Below are positions 8,450 through 18,841 of a stretch of 64,000 nucleotides of DNA, one piece after another (position 1 is the stretch's first letter; every line of letters begins with the position of its first letter). The stretch lies in assembly GCA_003241695.1 (NCBI GenBank), contig QFPN01000005.1, positions 1 to 64,000 on the forward strand, written 5' to 3'. The position numbers were made by a program, and so were the translations under genes. Source of the DNA: Ancylobacter novellus. Lineage in GTDB: Bacteria > Pseudomonadota > Alphaproteobacteria > Rhizobiales > Methylopilaceae. Under the pieces are notes generated by a model. The model worked only from the letters and a program-made list of their open reading frames with translations. It was not told the origin of the DNA and searched no databases.

Positions 8450-9508
8450 ATGAGCCGCATCCTGATCTACGGCGCGACCGGCTACACCGGCGGCCTCGTC
8501 GCCGAGCGCGCCGCGACGCTCGGCCTCGAACCGATCGTCGCGGGCCGAAGCCTGGAAAAGGCGAGGGCGCTGGGGGCCAGCCTCTCCCTGCCCTGGCGCG
8601 CCTTCGGACTCGACGACGCCGCGAGGCTTCGGGAGAACCTGTCCGGCGTTTCCGTCGTTTTGAACTGCGCCGGCCCGTTCTCCGCGACCGCCATGCCCAT
8701 GGCGCGCGCCTGTCTCTCGGCCGGCGTCCACTATGTCGACGTGACCGGCGAGATCGACGTGTTCGAGGCTTTGGCGGCGCTCGACGGCGAAGCGAGGGGC
8801 CGGGGGATCGCCCTCCTCCCGGGCGCGGGCTTCGACGTCGTCCCGAGCGATTGCCTGGCGGCGCACGTCGCCCGCCGCTTGCCGGGCGCCGTCCGCCTGA
8901 AACTCTCGATCGGCGGCTTCGGCGGCCTCGGCTCGGCGAGCCGCGGCACGGCCAAGACCATGCTCGAGGCGATCGGCGACGGCTGCCGCGCGCGTCGTGG
9001 CGGCCGGGTCGTGACGCTGCCGGCGGCGCCGACCGGCGCAGCCGATTTCGACGACGGACCGCGGCCGACCGTCGGCGTGAGCTGGGGCGACGTCGTGACG
9101 GCTTATCGTTCGACCGGGATCGCCGACATCGACGTCGCCTTCGAGGCCAATCCGCCGATGCGCCGCGCCGCCGCCATGCCGGGCTTCGCCAGACGGATCA
9201 TCGGATCCGCGCCCGTGCGCGCCGCGCTGACGCGCCTGATCGACGTCGCCATGCCGCCGGGCCCCGATGAGAACGCGCGCCTCGCGGGCCGCAGCCTGAT
9301 CCTGGCGGAAGGCTGGGACGCCGCTGGCGGCTACGTGGCGAGCCGCCTGGCTGCGCCCGAAGCCTATCGGCTGACGGCCCTGACGGCCGTCGAGATCGCG
9401 CGGCGGGCGGCGACCGGCGATTGTCCGACAGGTTTCCAGACGCCGGCCACGGCGTTCGGCCCAGACTTTATATTGTTGTTCGAACACGTTGAGCGAAATG
9501 ATGTTTGA
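8450..9508 (+). CDS. Saccharopine dehydrogenase-like NAD(P)-binding protein (trans-acting enoyl reductase type)
   Basis: This is a 352-residue protein beginning with a Rossmann motif, ILIYGATGYTGGLVAE, followed by a substrate domain containing GAGFDVVPSDCLA. That pattern fits the saccharopine dehydrogenase NADP-binding family, which includes mycobacterial trans-acting enoyl reductases. True lysine metabolism is unlikely because no partner genes are present. It lies 25 bp after the MBL gene and is probably the last gene of the operon. The last 60 bp are noticeably AT-richer than the rest. Substrate unknown. Confidence 0.85.
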   Translation: MSRILIYGATGYTGGLVAERAATLGLEPIVAGRSLEKARALGASLSLPWRAFGLDDAARLRENLSGVSVVLNCAGPFSATAMPMARACLSAGVHYVDVTGEIDVFEALAALDGEARGRGIALLPGAGFDVVPSDCLAAHVARRLPGAVRLKLSIGGFGGLGSASRGTAKTMLEAIGDGCRARRGGRVVTLPAAPTGAADFDDGPRPTVGVSWGDVVTAYRSTGIADIDVAFEANPPMRRAAAMPGFARRIIGSAPVRAALTRLIDVAMPPGPDENARLAGRSLILAEGWDAAGGYVASRLAAPEAYRLTALTAVEIARRAATGDCPTGFQTPATAFGPDFILLFEHVERNDV

Positions 9509-9677
9509 CCACTGGAGCGCGCCGCGTCCGTCATCGGCCACGGACCCGCGTCGAGCGCCCTCATCGCCGATGATAGTTCCATAATATATCTTATGCGACT
9601 CGTATCCTAACGCCGAGACGGGCGCTCTTCATGAGCAACCAAGCTTGACCCGGCGGGCGCGTCCGGTCCACCTCGGA

Positions 9678-9707
9678 CCGGATCGAAGCTCTCCGGATCG
9701 AAGCTCT
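9678..9707 (+). repeat. Two tandem copies of a 15-bp repeat upstream of mazG
   Basis: CCGGATCGAAGCTCT occurs twice head to tail (9678-9692 and 9693-9707) immediately before the mazG coding region. The alternative TTG start at 9707 overlaps the second unit, which suggests the real start is the ATG at 9722. Confidence 0.9.
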
Positions 9708-9721
9708 TGCGAGACCGCCCC

Positions 9722-10564
9722 ATGCAGCCTTCCCGAGACGTCGCGCGGCTGATCGAGATCATGGCGGCGCTCCGCACGCCGGGCACCGGCTGCCCGTGGG
9801 ACCTCGCCCAGACCTTCGCGACGATCGCGCCCTATACGATCGAGGAGGCCTACGAGGTCGCCGACGCGATCGGCCGCGGCGACATGGGCGACCTTCGCGA
9901 CGAACTCGGCGATCTGCTGCTGCAGGTGGCCTATCACGCCCGCCTGGCCGAGGAGGACGGCGCCTTCGCCTTCGGCGACGTCGTCGAGGCGATCACCGCC
10001 AAGATGATCCGCCGCCATCCGCACGTCTTCGGCGACGCGGCCGGCATTAAGACGCCGGCCGTCGAGGCGCAGTGGGAGCGCATCAAGGCCGAGGAGAAGG
10101 CGGCCCGCGCCGCCGAGCGAGGCGACCGAACGGCGAGGGCGTCGAGCCTGCTCGACGGAGCGCCGGTCGCCCTCCCCGGCCTGACGCGAGCCGTGAAACT
10201 ACAGCAGAAGGCCGCGACCGTGGGCTTCGACTGGGACGACGTCGCGCTGGTGGTCGGCAAGGTTCGCGAGGAGGCCGACGAGGTCGCCGAGGCGGTCGAA
10301 AGCGGCGACCGCGACGCGATCGAGGACGAGATCGGCGACCTGCTCTGCGCCGTCGCCAATCTCGCACGCCATGCCGGCGTCGACCCGGAGAGCGCGATCC
10401 GCCGGTCGAACGCCAAGTTCGAGCAGCGGTTCCGGGCGATCGAGGCGGCGCTGGCCGCCCAAGGCCGCACGCCCGCCGACAGCGACCTCTGGGAGATGGA
10501 CGGTCTCTGGAACGAGGCCAAGGCGGCGGAGAAGGCGGCGGCCGGAAACAAGGCTGCGGAGTAG
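9722..10564 (+). CDS. mazG: Nucleoside triphosphate pyrophosphohydrolase MazG
   Basis: This is a 280-residue all-alpha NTP pyrophosphatase with two MazG domains. Each carries the metal-binding ExxE...ExxD pattern: EEAYEVADAI with RDELGDLLLQ in the first half, and EEADEVAEAV with EDEIGDLLCA in the second. MazG hydrolyses (d)NTPs to monophosphates, sanitising the pool and affecting ppGpp levels. The ATG at 9722 was preferred to an in-frame TTG at 9707 lying in a tandem repeat. It is a single gene, convergent with the small gene that follows. Confidence 0.95.
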   Translation: MQPSRDVARLIEIMAALRTPGTGCPWDLAQTFATIAPYTIEEAYEVADAIGRGDMGDLRDELGDLLLQVAYHARLAEEDGAFAFGDVVEAITAKMIRRHPHVFGDAAGIKTPAVEAQWERIKAEEKAARAAERGDRTARASSLLDGAPVALPGLTRAVKLQQKAATVGFDWDDVALVVGKVREEADEVAEAVESGDRDAIEDEIGDLLCAVANLARHAGVDPESAIRRSNAKFEQRFRAIEAALAAQGRTPADSDLWEMDGLWNEAKAAEKAAAGNKAAE

Positions 10565-10590
10565 GGCGCGGCGCCCCTGCCCTCAATCCG

Positions 10591-10881
10591 TCAGAGCGGC
10601 CGAAGCTCCTCGTGGCGGCGCTCGATCCGCTCGGCGAGCAGCGCCCCGGAGGCCGCGACGATCTCCCCATATTCCGCGCGTTTCCGGTCGGTGAGCGCGA
10701 GCTTCGGGTCCGCGAGCATCTCGGCGAAGCCGAGAATGGTCGTGAGATGGGTGCGGACCTCGCCGATGAACGCGAAACCGTCCATCGCGATCGGAGCGTC
10801 GGCGGCCGCCGGCGAAGTCGGTTTCCCGACGGCGGCGGAGTCGCCGCGCGCATCCGCGCCAACGCTAACCGTCTGATTCAT
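10591..10881 (-). CDS. Orphan HisKA-like dimerisation domain protein, 96 aa
   Basis: After a low-complexity N terminus of about 32 residues, the sequence FIGEVRTHLTTILGFAEML, then EYGEIVAASGALL, resembles the two-helix dimerisation domain of sensor kinases (SHELRTPLN..ILGF..ML, Y...I..SG..L). The phosphoacceptor His of that motif aligns with Gly, and the downstream ATPase domain is absent. It could be a stand-alone phosphotransfer or dimerisation decoy, a remnant of a kinase, or chance similarity. No response regulator is adjacent. The gene is convergent with mazG. Confidence 0.6.
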   Translation of the reverse strand: MNQTVSVGADARGDSAAVGKPTSPAAADAPIAMDGFAFIGEVRTHLTTILGFAEMLADPKLALTDRKRAEYGEIVAASGALLAERIERRHEELRPL

Positions 10882-11053
10882 CGATTGATCCCCGAATTGC
10901 GCGAGTCTCTCACGACGGCTTCGGGAACGTCAAACGGACTTTTGAGAGCGGGCCCGCCGAGCGCTCGAAAGCGTTGCTCGGCATCCCATTGAGAAGACTC
11001 GAAGGTCGGGCGTCGTGCGATCTGATTGAGTCAGAACGCCGCAGCGTTCGCGC

Positions 11054-12007
11054 TCACGCCGCGATGTCGGCGACAGGCGCCGCATCGCCGATGCGCCCTC
11101 TGAGGAACCCGGCGATGTTGCCGATCGCCGCCCTGCCCTCCGGCAGAAACCGCGCGAAAGCCTGCCAGACATGCGGCATCTGAGGCCAGACCTCGAGCGT
11201 GGACTCGACGCCGGCCGCGACAAGGGCCGCGTGCATGCGCCGCGCGTCGTCGAGCAGGATCTCGTCGCCGCCGCATTGGATCAGCGTCGGCGGAAAACCG
11301 GCAAGGTCCCCGAACAGCGGCGACAGCAGCGGATCGAGCGGATCGAACCCCGGCGCGTAGGCGCCGACCACGTCGGGCAGACGCATGGCGTCGAGAAAGG
11401 GGTCGAGCGTTGCGTTCGCCGTCATGCTCGCGCCGCTTCCGGTCATGTCGACGAATGGCGACAGGCCGACCAGCGCGGCGGGAAGCGGCGCCCCCTCGTC
11501 TTTCAGCTTCAGCATCAATGCGAAAGCGAGGTTGCCGCCGGCGCTGTCGCCCACGACCGCGACGCGCGACGGATCGACGCCGCCGGCGAGCAACGCGCGG
11601 TAGGCCGAAGCCGCGTCGTGGAGAGCGCAAGGGTAAGGATGCTCGGGGGCGAGCCGATAGTTGACGGTGAACACCGACGCGCCGACCTCCCGCGCGATGC
11701 GGCCCGAAATGCCACGATGGGTGCGCGCCGAGCCCATGACGAAGCCGCCGCCGTGGAGATAGAGCACGACGCCCCTGCCCGCGCCGCCGCGCGGCTCGTG
11801 CCGCTCGCCACCAAGACCGCCAAGCGTGATCCGACGACGGACGACGCCGCGCGGCGCGTCGGGCGCGAACACCGCGATCGTGTCGCCGTTGCGTCTAAGA
11901 CGCACGAGATCCTGCTCGCCGTTGATATGGTGCTTTACCACATGGCGAAGAAACGCGCGCAGCATGCGGGCCTGCGCGCTCACGGCCTCTGTCGGCGCCC
12001 TTTGCAT
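11054..12007 (-). CDS. Alpha/beta hydrolase, hormone-sensitive-lipase-type esterase
   Basis: This is a 317-residue cytoplasmic carboxylesterase of the HSL (family IV) group. The oxyanion motif HGGG (YLHGGGFVMG), the YRLAPEHPYP segment, the nucleophile elbow GDSAGG and a late catalytic His (PHVWQAF) are all visible. An intervening acid (GGDEILLDD) completes the triad. The ATG at 12007 was chosen. The frame stays open to 12172, but that would overlap the parE start at 12109. It is divergent from parE with a spacer of about 100 bp. Likely substrates are short acyl esters; the physiological one is unknown. Confidence 0.9.
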   Translation of the reverse strand: MQRAPTEAVSAQARMLRAFLRHVVKHHINGEQDLVRLRRNGDTIAVFAPDAPRGVVRRRITLGGLGGERHEPRGGAGRGVVLYLHGGGFVMGSARTHRGISGRIAREVGASVFTVNYRLAPEHPYPCALHDAASAYRALLAGGVDPSRVAVVGDSAGGNLAFALMLKLKDEGAPLPAALVGLSPFVDMTGSGASMTANATLDPFLDAMRLPDVVGAYAPGFDPLDPLLSPLFGDLAGFPPTLIQCGGDEILLDDARRMHAALVAAGVESTLEVWPQMPHVWQAFARFLPEGRAAIGNIAGFLRGRIGDAAPVADIAA

Positions 12008-12108
12008 CGGCCTGCGGTCCTCTGCTTCGGCGCGCGCGCCGCTGCGGGACGTGGCATCCTGCGGGTCGGCCCGAACGCCTTCGAATCGGCGAGCGTCACG
12101 GAACGGAT

Positions 12109-14148
<2,040 letters not shown>

Positions 14149-14228
14149 GGCGCGATCCTCCGCCGGGAGCGCCGCAGACGGACGTCAGGCGGTATAACGG
14201 CCCCGACGCCGATCCAGGGAGGCGGGCG

Positions 14229-14762
14229 ATGCGACCTGTGACGATCTTCCTTCTCGCGACCTTCGCGATGACGGCGCCGGCGATCCCGGCGTTCGCCCAG
14301 ACGCCCTCCCCGCCTGCGCCTTCGGAGGCGACGCAGCCGGAGTCCGACACCCCTCAAGCTGGCGCGCCCGCGGAACGGCAGGACGACTCGCCCGAAGCTT
14401 CGCCGGCCGGCGGAGACCGCATCGGCGTGCCTGCGAAGGTCTGGGCCGTCAGGATCGCCGGCGGCTGGGAGGCCGACGGGCAGCGGGGTTTTTCGCGCGT
14501 GATCGGGACCTTCGAGGGCGACCGCCAGAAGCTGACGGTGCAATGGCTCGCCGCCCCGGACGGGCGGGTGATCAACGCCGTGGAGCTCGACGACGAGGAG
14601 GCCGCGAAGCTCACTTTCGGCGACATGCGCGCCGAACCGGAGGATCGCGGCGGCGTCACGGTGTTCCTCGACACCCTTCCGGACCGCGACGGCCTGCGGG
14701 ACACGTGGGTCCTGATCATCGGCGCTCCCGGTGAGGCCCGTTTCGGCCCGGCGACCAACTGA
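14229..14762 (+). CDS. Hypothetical secreted protein, 177 aa
   Basis: The N terminus is a clear Sec signal peptide ending at AFAQ (about residue 24). A Pro/Ala/Glu-rich linker (about 25-60) precedes a compact domain rich in beta-type sequence (VWAVRIAGGWEADG, KLTVQWLAAPDGRVINAVEL). An AGGGAGGCGGG-type ribosome-binding region lies just before the ATG. It is not recognised as any named family. It sits 80 bp after parE on the same strand, but no functional link is evident. The frame continues upstream as a shadow of parE, so only this part is coding. Confidence 0.75.
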   Translation: MRPVTIFLLATFAMTAPAIPAFAQTPSPPAPSEATQPESDTPQAGAPAERQDDSPEASPAGGDRIGVPAKVWAVRIAGGWEADGQRGFSRVIGTFEGDRQKLTVQWLAAPDGRVINAVELDDEEAAKLTFGDMRAEPEDRGGVTVFLDTLPDRDGLRDTWVLIIGAPGEARFGPATN

Positions 14763-14830
14763 AAAGCCATGATGGAAGGCTGAAATCGTCGCATCCCGGC
14801 CGTGATCGGCCGCGAATCCGCCTCCGTGCA

Positions 14831-14859
14831 TTGACAAGCGGCTCCAAAACCCTCATTTC
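14831..14859 (+). promoter_or_regulatory. Candidate promoter for the DEAD-box helicase gene
   Basis: A perfect -35 hexamer TTGACA is at 14831-14836. Seventeen bases further on, the -10 position holds CATTTC, a poor match. The gap from 14763 to 14955 contains no reading frame. Only the -35 is convincing. Confidence 0.3.
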
Positions 14860-14955
14860 CGAGCGCAATCGGGGTCTTCGAACGCCAGTAAGCGCGTAGA
14901 TCCGAGGCGGCGTCCGCGCCCCCGCCCGACGCGCCGCACGCTACTCAAGGACGAC

Positions 14956-16413
14956 ATGAGCTTTTCCGAACTCGGCCTCAGCCCGAAGGTGCTCGCCGCC
15001 GTCGAGGCGTCCGGCTACACGAACCCGACGCCCATCCAGGCGGCCGCCATTCCGCACGTGCTCGCGCGCCGCGACGTGCTGGGCATCGCCCAGACAGGCA
15101 CCGGCAAGACGGCGTCCTTCACGCTGCCGATGCTGACCCGGCTCGAAGCCGGCCGAGCGCGGGCGCGAATGCCCCGCACCCTCATCCTCGAGCCGACGCG
15201 CGAACTCGCGGCGCAGGTCGAGGAGAACTTCACCCGCTACGGCCAGAACCACAAGCTGACCATGGCGCTGCTGATCGGCGGCGTGTCGTTCGGCGACCAG
15301 GACGCCAAGCTCACGCGCGGCGTCGACGTCCTGATCGCGACCCCCGGCCGCCTGCTCGACCATTTCGAGCGCGGACGCCTGCTGCTCACCGGCATCGAGA
15401 TCCTCGTGATCGACGAAGCCGACCGCATGCTCGACATGGGCTTCATCCCGGACATCGAGCGGATCTGCAAGCTTATCCCGCCGAGCCGGCAGACGCTGTT
15501 CTTCTCCGCGACGATGCCGCCGGAAATCCAGCGCCTCACCGAGCAGTTCCTGCGCGATCCGGAGCGCATCGAGGTGGCCCGGCCGTCGACCGCCTCGGCC
15601 AACATCACGCAGCTTCTCGTCGCGGCGAGCGACGACCCGTCCGAAAAGCGCGAAGCCCTTCGCCTCGCCCTTCGCGGAGCGGACAATTTCAAGAACGCGA
15701 TCATCTTCTGCAACCGCAAGCGCGACATCGGCGTCGTGCACAAGTCGCTTGAGAAGCACGGCTTCAACGTCGCGGCGCTGCACGGCGACATGGACCAGCG
15801 GGCGCGCATGGCGGCGCTCGACCGGTTCAAGACCGGCGACGTCGAACTGCTGGTCGCGAGCGACGTGGCGGCGCGCGGACTTGATATTCCGGACGTCAGT
15901 CATGTCGTGAATTACGACGTGCCAATCCATGCGGAAGACTACGTCCATCGGATTGGACGTACAGGTCGGGCTGGCCGCAGCGGCGTTTCGATCACTCTCG
16001 TGGCTCCCTCCGATGGCAAGCATCTCAGCGCCATCGAACAACTTGCCGGAGCCAAGATCGAATGGAAGGGCGACGCTCTCGACGCCAACGCAATGACATC
16101 CTCGTCGTCTCGTCGTGGGCGCTCCGGCTCCGCGTCGCGGGCGCCAGCGTCGGCTGCAGGTTCGTCGACGAACTCCCGCCCCTCGTCGCGACGCACCGCA
16201 AAGCCGCAGAGCGCGAAAGAAGCGACCGGCTCCGACGCCGATCGGCCTTCACCCGCCCAGACCGCCTCCGCCCCGACGCCCTCGCGCGGTGAGGCATCTA
16301 CATCCAGGGCAGGTAATCGGTCGAAAACCGAAGGTCAGGAAGAGCGCGTCGTAGGTCTGGGTGATCACGTTCCGGCGTTTCTGCTTCGGCCGACCCGTCT
16401 GAAGCGCGCGTGA
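14956..16413 (+). CDS. DEAD/DEAH-box RNA helicase (RhlE-like)
   Basis: This is a 485-residue ATP-dependent RNA helicase. Motifs appear in order: Q motif region (GYTNPTPIQ), motif I AQTGTGKT, PTRELAAQ, DEAD-type IDEADRML, SAT (FFSATMP), then ARGLDIPDVSHVVNYD and HRIGRTGRAGRSG in domain 2. A basic Ser/Arg-rich tail of about 110 residues ends in ERVVGLGDHVPAFLLRP, which resembles the end of related alphaproteobacterial helicases. Likely roles are RNA remodelling in ribosome assembly or the degradosome. From about 15880 to 16100 codon use is visibly less GC-biased than upstream. Confidence 0.93.
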   Translation: MSFSELGLSPKVLAAVEASGYTNPTPIQAAAIPHVLARRDVLGIAQTGTGKTASFTLPMLTRLEAGRARARMPRTLILEPTRELAAQVEENFTRYGQNHKLTMALLIGGVSFGDQDAKLTRGVDVLIATPGRLLDHFERGRLLLTGIEILVIDEADRMLDMGFIPDIERICKLIPPSRQTLFFSATMPPEIQRLTEQFLRDPERIEVARPSTASANITQLLVAASDDPSEKREALRLALRGADNFKNAIIFCNRKRDIGVVHKSLEKHGFNVAALHGDMDQRARMAALDRFKTGDVELLVASDVAARGLDIPDVSHVVNYDVPIHAEDYVHRIGRTGRAGRSGVSITLVAPSDGKHLSAIEQLAGAKIEWKGDALDANAMTSSSSRRGRSGSASRAPASAAGSSTNSRPSSRRTAKPQSAKEATGSDADRPSPAQTASAPTPSRGEASTSRAGNRSKTEGQEERVVGLGDHVPAFLLRPTRLKRA

Positions 16414-16420
16414 AATTCTC

Positions 16421-16449
16421 TTGAACGTAATTTAAGACGGTTTTTACCA
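16421..16449 (+). promoter_or_regulatory. Candidate promoter for the GGDEF gene
   Basis: TTGAAC at 16421-16426 and TTACCA at 16444-16449 are separated by 17 bases in a locally AT-rich gap. They lie about 60 bp before the GGDEF start. The -10 match is weak. Confidence 0.25.
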
Positions 16450-16507
16450 CGAGCTTGGAGAGTAGCGTCAGCCCGCAGAAAGCGGACCAGGATGGGGCGC
16501 TACCGGG

Positions 16508-17581
16508 ATGCCGCGTGAAAGTGATTTCGACCGGACAATCGCTTTCAGCGACGCGGCGATACAGCGCCTTCGCGCCTACCGGCATCCTGCCTATCCCCGC
16601 AATTACGAACTCTGGTACACTTACGCGACCGGCTACAACGCCTCGCTGAACCGCGCGATCAACGAAGCGATCGAGAAATCGCCGATGATTTCCGAGCAGG
16701 ATCTCGACCTGCTCTATGAAACCTACCTTTCACCGCTCAGGCTCTCGGAGCGCGTCGACAGCATCGGAACTCGCATTCTTGGCGAGATTTCCGAAGTCAC
16801 CGAGATCCTCAAGACCGCGCGCGGCGCGAACAACGAATATGCAGGCGCGCTGGAAAAGCTTGCGCGCGAGACCGCAGGCATGGGCGATCTCGGCAAGAAG
16901 CTTGGAGAGCTCGCCCACGCCATGATCTCCGTCACCGACGTCGCGGTCGCGCGCACCCGCGAATTCGAAGCTCTGCTCGCAGCCTCACAAGACGAGATGC
17001 AGGAGCTTCACAACACGCTGGAAGTGATCCGCGCGGAATCGCTCACCGATCCGCTGACCGGGCTCGCCAACCGGAAATTTCTTCAGGGCACCCTCGACAG
17101 CTCCATCGCCGACGCAGCCAAGGGACAACGGTTCTCGATGCTCGTGGTCGACATCGACAACTTCAAGACGTTCAACGACAGCTATGGCCATCTGACCGGC
17201 GATCAGGTTCTGCGGCTGGTGGCGCTTGCGCTGAAGCAGAACGTCAAGGGCCAGGACCTCGCCGCCCGCTTCGGCGGCGAGGAGTTTGCGATCGTGCTGG
17301 TCGACACGCCTTTGTCGGGCGCCGTCGCGGTCGCCGAACGCATCCGCAAAGCCGTCATGACCAAGGATCTCGTGAAGCGCTCGACAGGCGAGCATCTCGG
17401 GCGCATCACGGTCTCGATCGGCGTGGCGACCTGGCGGCGCGGCGACAGCGGTCAGACGATCGTCGATCGCGCCGACCGCTGCATGTACGTCGCCAAGCGC
17501 GCGGGCCGAAACCTCGTCGTCTCCGAAGACGACCCGCGCACCCTCATGACCGCGCCTCCGGGCGACGAGAACGTGGCCTGA
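16508..17581 (+). CDS. Diguanylate cyclase (GGDEF domain)
   Basis: This is a 357-residue soluble protein. Residues 1-170 are mostly helical with a coiled-coil-like stretch and no recognised sensor. The GGDEF domain starts near 178 (SLTDPLTGLANRKF) and has an intact active-site GGEEF at 256-260, so it should make c-di-GMP from two GTP. The product-inhibition site five residues upstream reads K-G-Q-D (247-250) instead of R-x-x-D, so feedback control may be weakened. There is no signal peptide or membrane segment. The downstream neighbour is convergent. Confidence 0.92.
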   Translation: MPRESDFDRTIAFSDAAIQRLRAYRHPAYPRNYELWYTYATGYNASLNRAINEAIEKSPMISEQDLDLLYETYLSPLRLSERVDSIGTRILGEISEVTEILKTARGANNEYAGALEKLARETAGMGDLGKKLGELAHAMISVTDVAVARTREFEALLAASQDEMQELHNTLEVIRAESLTDPLTGLANRKFLQGTLDSSIADAAKGQRFSMLVVDIDNFKTFNDSYGHLTGDQVLRLVALALKQNVKGQDLAARFGGEEFAIVLVDTPLSGAVAVAERIRKAVMTKDLVKRSTGEHLGRITVSIGVATWRRGDSGQTIVDRADRCMYVAKRAGRNLVVSEDDPRTLMTAPPGDENVA

Positions 17582-17586
17582 TCCCG

Positions 17587-18693
17587 TCAGGCCGCGCGCG
17601 CCGCTCCGTCCCGCGCGGGATAGTCGACATAGCCTTCCTCGCCGCCGCCATAGAGCGTCGTCTTGTCCAGCGACGCCAGCGGCGCTCCTTCACGGATGCG
17701 CTCGACAAGATCCGGATTGGCGATGAAGGGACGACCGAACGCCACGAGATCGACGTCTCCCGCCGCCACACGCTCGGCGGCGAGCGCCGCGTCGTAGCCG
17801 TTGTTGCCGATATAAACGCCCTTGAAGGCCCTGCGCAGCTTTGAAAGATCAAAGCCGCCCTCGGGCGCGCGCGCGCCCTGGGTCTCGCCCTCGATGACGT
17901 GAAGATAGGCGATCCCGCGCTTCGACAGCTCTTCGACCGCGTAAGTGAAAAGCGGTTCGGGGTTCGAATCTGAGATGTCGTTGAAGGGGCTGAGCGGCGA
18001 TAGCCGTACGCCCACGCGATCGGCGCCGATCGCCTTGGCCGCGGCCTCGACCGCCTCGATCAGGAAGCGCGAACGATTCTCGATCGAGCCGCCATAGGCG
18101 TCCGTCCGCTTGTTGGTCTTGTCGCGCAGGAACTGGTCGATGAGATAGCCGTTCGCGCCGTGAACCTCGACGCCGTCGAAGCCGGCGGCCCGGGCGTTCT
18201 CCGCAGCCTTGCCGAACTGGGCCGCGATGGCGGGAATCTCGTCGGTTTCAAGCGCGCGCGGCGTCACATGAGGTTTGAAGCCCGTTTCAGTGAAGGCCTG
18301 CCCCTCCGGCTTTATCGCTGACGGCGCGACGGGAAGCTTGCCGCCGGGCTGAAGATCCGGATGCGAGATGCGTCCGACGTGCCAGATCTGGAGGAAGATG
18401 CGGCCGCCCTTGGCGTGCACGGCGTCCGTCACCAGCCGCCAGCCCGCGATCTGCTCGTCGGAATAGACGCCGGGCGTCCAGGCGTAGCCCTGCGCCTCCG
18501 GCATGATCTGCGTCGCTTCGGCGATGATGAGGCCGGCGGAAGCGCGCTGAGCGTAATAGTCCGCATTCATCTGGCGGGGCGCGAGGGTCTTGTGGTCCGC
18601 GCGCGACCGGGTCAGCGGCGACATGACGATTCGGTTCGGGAGTTCGAGGGGACCGAGCCGAAGCGGTTCGAAGAGGGGATCGACGGAGGTCAT
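17587..18693 (-). CDS. nemA: Old Yellow Enzyme family alkene reductase (NemA-like)
   Basis: This is a 368-residue FMN-dependent TIM-barrel ene-reductase. Family motifs visible are PLTRSRAD near the N terminus, EATQIMPEAQGY, and the substrate/FMN segment VEVHGANGYLIDQFLRD, followed by DAYGGSIENRSRF and the late GNNGYD and GRPFIANPDLV motifs. Characterised relatives reduce N-ethylmaleimide, nitro compounds and other activated alkenes with NADPH. A promoter with an overlapping palindrome lies upstream (18794-18826), suggesting repressor control, although no regulator gene is adjacent. It is convergent with the GGDEF gene, with a gap of only 5 bp. Confidence 0.95.
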   Translation of the reverse strand: MTSVDPLFEPLRLGPLELPNRIVMSPLTRSRADHKTLAPRQMNADYYAQRASAGLIIAEATQIMPEAQGYAWTPGVYSDEQIAGWRLVTDAVHAKGGRIFLQIWHVGRISHPDLQPGGKLPVAPSAIKPEGQAFTETGFKPHVTPRALETDEIPAIAAQFGKAAENARAAGFDGVEVHGANGYLIDQFLRDKTNKRTDAYGGSIENRSRFLIEAVEAAAKAIGADRVGVRLSPLSPFNDISDSNPEPLFTYAVEELSKRGIAYLHVIEGETQGARAPEGGFDLSKLRRAFKGVYIGNNGYDAALAAERVAAGDVDLVAFGRPFIANPDLVERIREGAPLASLDKTTLYGGGEEGYVDYPARDGAARAA

Positions 18694-18793
18694 GAAAGGT
18701 CTTTCTCGGGAGGAAGGCGGCTCCGCCGCCTATGTCGTCGTCCGAGATAGTGTCGATCGTTCTCCGCGCCTCCCCCATCGGGCCTGCAAAGAA

Positions 18794-18826
18794 CGCAATT
18801 ATGCATTGCGTGGACGCCAAATTGAA
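18794..18826 (-). promoter_or_regulatory. Putative nemA promoter with overlapping operator palindrome
   Basis: On the minus strand TTCAAT (18826-18821), a 17-base spacer and CATAAT (18803-18798) form a plausible sigma-70 promoter. The inverted repeat CGCAAT-N5-ATTGCG (18794-18810) covers the -10 hexamer, as expected for a repressor site. The spacer between nemA and the TfoX-like gene is otherwise empty. Confidence 0.45.
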
Positions 18827-18841
18827 CGATCTACAAATTTC

